NCBI GenBank assembly: GCA_003225075.1 | Contig: QIAP01000040.1 | Span: 1-63,447, forward strand | Length of the DNA: 63,447 nucleotides | From: Acidobacteriota bacterium | Lineage (GTDB): Bacteria; Acidobacteriota; Terriglobia; Terriglobales; Acidobacteriaceae | Direction: 5' to 3' | In this document: positions 63,407 through 63,447 of the stretch, one piece after another | Numbering within the stretch: the first letter of the stretch is position 1 | How the letters are laid out: each line of letters opens with the position of its first letter | Notes under the pieces: model-generated | The model's database searches: none | What the model was told of the DNA's origin: nothing | Seen by the model: the letters and a program-made list of their open reading frames with translations, nothing else | Position numbers and translations under genes: made by a program

Positions 63407-63447
63407 TAGGACTCCCATCCGCGATTCACGATTCTCGTTCCCTGTTC

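Overview
The window reads as chromosomal DNA of an Acidobacteriota (Terriglobia-like) bacterium, either an isolate or a metagenome bin. The evidence is a GC-rich chromosome with (a) a very large Oar-type TonB-dependent receptor carrying an N-terminal carboxypeptidase-regulatory domain, (b) an ECF sigma factor next to a Ser/Thr kinase-TPR gene, (c) many secreted Ig/PKD/beta-helix proteins, and (d) a Tat-exported Gfo/Idh/MocA oxidoreductase beside a DUF1080 protein. No phylogenetic search could be run, so the assignment is family recognition only. No rRNA, tRNA or CRISPR array was found.

Layout. 0.4-9 kb (minus strand): housekeeping block mutS2 > dnaG > rpoD, preceded by a polytopic sensor histidine kinase. 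9-15.8 kb (plus): hemB, lipB, E1-alpha and E1-beta of a 2-oxoacid dehydrogenase, a DUF2007 protein, a membrane c-type cytochrome, and the E2 acyltransferase. LipB makes the lipoyl precursor that the E2 needs; no E3 gene is present. 15.8-22.3 kb: accessory region of small or broken genes, a cysteine phosphatase, a sigma-region-4-like protein, an XRE/S24 repressor with two overlapping palindromes, and a MarR regulator divergent from an ankyrin protein. 22.6-36.1 kb: secreted and cell-surface functions (Ig/beta-helix protein, AcpA-like phosphoesterase, sugar-nucleotide epimerase, TonB receptor, CocE-like hydrolase, flavin-binding protein, M49-like metallopeptidase). 36.3-50.9 kb: a second housekeeping block (SurA-like PPIase, YhaM-like nuclease, lipoprotein, NarL regulator, aroC-def-fmt-rsmB, PASTA protein, recQ, PBP1A, S41-family protein). 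51.3-53.5 kb: a two-gene sugar 3-keto module. 53.5-57.1 kb: a response regulator and a wrecked kinase/ECF-sigma pair cut by an IS110-family remnant. 57.2-63.4 kb: coiled-coil, PKD/propeller and FecR proteins, an Ig lipoprotein, and a broken PQQ-type sugar dehydrogenase.

The most notable observations are these. The S41-family protein at 50 kb has the C-terminal-processing-protease fold but lacks both catalytic residues. Frameshifts cluster only in accessory genes: five loci with at least seven lesions, including a perfect 46-bp tandem duplication that destroys the end of the PQQ dehydrogenase; removing one copy restores the family C-terminus. A transcription terminator sits inside the short leader of a small gene at 18.4 kb. 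A solitary S24-type repressor sits behind overlapping TATARC...GYTATA palindromes. A secreted PKD protein ends in an Ig-like region apparently interrupted by a two-helix membrane hairpin. No complete new defence or mobile system was recognised.
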